DNA of 64,000 nucleotides from assembly GCF_042186555.1 (NCBI RefSeq), contig NC_133325.1, positions 93,967,464-94,031,463 on the forward strand. The letters run 5' to 3'. Of the stretch, positions 62,520-64,000 are shown in pieces (the first letter of the stretch is position 1; every line of letters begins with the position of its first letter). Both the position numbers and the translations under genes were made by a program. The notes beneath the pieces are model-generated. The model was not told the origin of the DNA. It saw only the letters and a program-made list of their open reading frames with translations, and did not search any database. Source of the stretch: Aquarana catesbeiana. Taxonomy: Eukaryota > Chordata > Amphibia > Anura > Ranidae.

Positions 62520-64000
62520 ATGGTAAATATTTGTTCGTGGAACGTCCGCGGACTGAATTCAAAATTTAAAAGAGCATCTGTATTCGAGGCCCCAAGCAAC
62601 ATAAACCAAATGTCCTGTGTCTCCAGGAAACTCATCTCATAGGCTCTAAGATTTTGGCTCTGAAAAAACATTGGGTGGCTCATAACTACCACTCTACCTA
62701 TTCTAACTACGCATGTGGGGTTGCAATTCTAATCCGTAAAGGGATACCATTCTCCTGTCATCAGGTTATTTTGGACCCTAAGGGGCAGTATATTATTTTA
62801 CATGTGATTATATATGGGATTCCCCTCCTGTTGGTCATGATCTATTCGCCCCCTCCGGTCACAACTGCAGTGTTTGCTGAACTAAGTGTACATTTATCTT
62901 CATTGCCTAACTGTCCTATGCTCATTCTTTTAATTCTGTGTTGCAGCCTGTATTAGATAGGTTGAAGCCTCTACAATCTGAATCTAAATTGTTTCGTGTG
63001 TGGTGTGATACCTATGGATATGTCGATCTATGGAGCCAGAAGTATCCCAGGGACAAGGTGTTCTCCTGCCAGTCAAGGTCTTATGCTGCCCTTGCCAGAT
63101 TGGACTATGCACTGGCCACAGGTGACTTATTGCCCTATGTTCAGTCCAAAGCATATCTGTCCCAGACGGTGTCTGACCATTCCATAGTATAGGTGGGTTT
63201 GACTTTGGGCCATAGACCCTCGTTTTGGGCTTGGAGAGTCAGCCCTCTCTGGATCTCCATGCCGGAAATACTCAAGTCCATTCTAACTGCCATGGCTAAC
63301 TACTGGTCCTCTAATTCTAACTCTGCATCCGGGGGCCCTGTCTGGGATGCCTTTAGGGCGGTGGTTATGGGTTCCTAAATCTCACGTATTAAGCCTTATA
63401 TATCCATTGGGCGGGCCATGCAGGAGGCTCTCCAAAAATGGGTAACCCGTCCTCTGAGACTTGTGGTATGCTGAGGGAGGCTCATAGGGCGCTGCAGCTT
63501 CATATGGTGGATTTGACTAGGAAGCAACAAGTACCTCTCTGCTCGTATTCACAAGCATTGGGGGGAAAAACGGTAGGCTGCTTGCGTATCTCGCCCATAC
63601 AGACTTTCAGGACAGTTCGATTGCTGAAATTCAACTCCCAGATGGGTTGACTACCTCTGATGCATTGACTATCAACCAAACCTTTGCAGAATTCTATAGC
63701 AGGTTATATGAGGACACGGCTGTACCTCCTGAGCAAGTATTTATGGGTTTCTTTGAGTCACTTGACTTCCCAGTACTTAGTACCCCCCAGCAACTCCTCT
63801 TAGATAAACATATCATGCTAGAGGAGGTAACTACGGCCATGCGTTTATTACCGTCTAGTAAAACTCTGGGTCTAGATGGCCTCCTCTCAGAGTGGTATCA
63901 GATACATATGGCTCCCAGGCTGCTTAGGACATTCCAGGACTCTCTTAGGCAGGGGAAACTTCCTAACTCTATGAATGAAGCACTCAGTGTTGTCACACCC
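62520..64000 (+). pseudogene. L1 ORF2, 5' part, continuing past the window
   Basis: MVNICSWNVRGLNSKFKRA at 62520 is the endonuclease start (catalytic Asn in SWN). It frameshifts near 62585. CLQETHL with the catalytic Glu is at about 62617-62640. YACGVAILIRKG follows. The GDFN block is missing: PMLIL at 62915-62935 runs directly into NSVLQPVLDRL in another frame, consistent with a small deletion of about 8 bp. SQTVSDHSIV (63160-63189) keeps the SDH catalytic pair and is followed by a TAG. The reverse transcriptase begins at EEVTTAMRLLPSSKTLGLDG (63820-63880). The window ends before the YADD site. Confidence 0.85.

Overview
The window reads as nuclear DNA of a frog, most likely a ranid-type neobatrachian. 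This is inferred from repeat content, since no host protein could be named. It holds many Tc1-like transposons with DD34E transposase remnants, a DIRS-type retrotransposon with a tyrosine recombinase, frog-type L1 LINEs, Ty3/gypsy-like solo LTRs, a hAT-like element, and many short non-autonomous elements flanked by TTAA. There is no sign of bacterial, plasmid or CRISPR sequence. No rRNA or tRNA gene was recognised, and no intact protein-coding gene was found.

Layout. 1-5.5 kb: AT-rich intron- or UTR-like DNA with one candidate 66-bp exon on the minus strand (2183-2248) and two MITEs. 5.6-9.0 kb: a Tc1-like element split by a TTAA element that itself carries an L1 3' end. 9.0-11.2 kb: plain non-coding DNA. 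11.2-14.4 kb: a GC-rich 36-bp minisatellite of roughly 85-90 units. 15.9-18.6 kb: a second minisatellite (about 42 bp) whose flanks are an old, decayed version of the same repeat, with an inverted block. 18.9-20.1 kb: a CpG island with a candidate first exon on the minus strand (donor at 19672), possibly the promoter of the gene owning the 2183-2248 exon. 20.6-22.6 kb: a 2-kb polypurine tract. 22.6-28.2 kb: a decayed DIRS element. 28.8-29.6 kb: a patch assembled from two downstream sequences. About 31.0-44.3 kb: one Tc1-like element (family G) opened by three successive insertions: a TTAA element with a 33-bp minisatellite, a near full-length L1 with a 12-bp target duplication, and another TTAA element that itself took up Tc1 copies. 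44.4-48 kb: a truncated Tc1 copy, then three TTAA elements abutting head to tail. 49.5-51.6 kb: a MITE split by a Tc1 element. 52.3-55.3 kb: a 31-bp minisatellite split by a solo LTR that is itself split by a Tc1 element. 55.75-58.2 kb: a hAT-like element with internal tandem repeats and a nested TTAA element. 59.6 kb to the end: an L1 3' end, then a plus-strand L1 (ORF1 interrupted by a solo LTR; ORF2 running off the window).

The interest lies in the order of events. Many insertions can be read exactly because the interrupted sequence is known from its other half or from a sister copy in the window. All transposase, recombinase and reverse transcriptase reading frames seen are broken. The long open frames in the tandem arrays come from repeat length or base composition, not from selection for protein.
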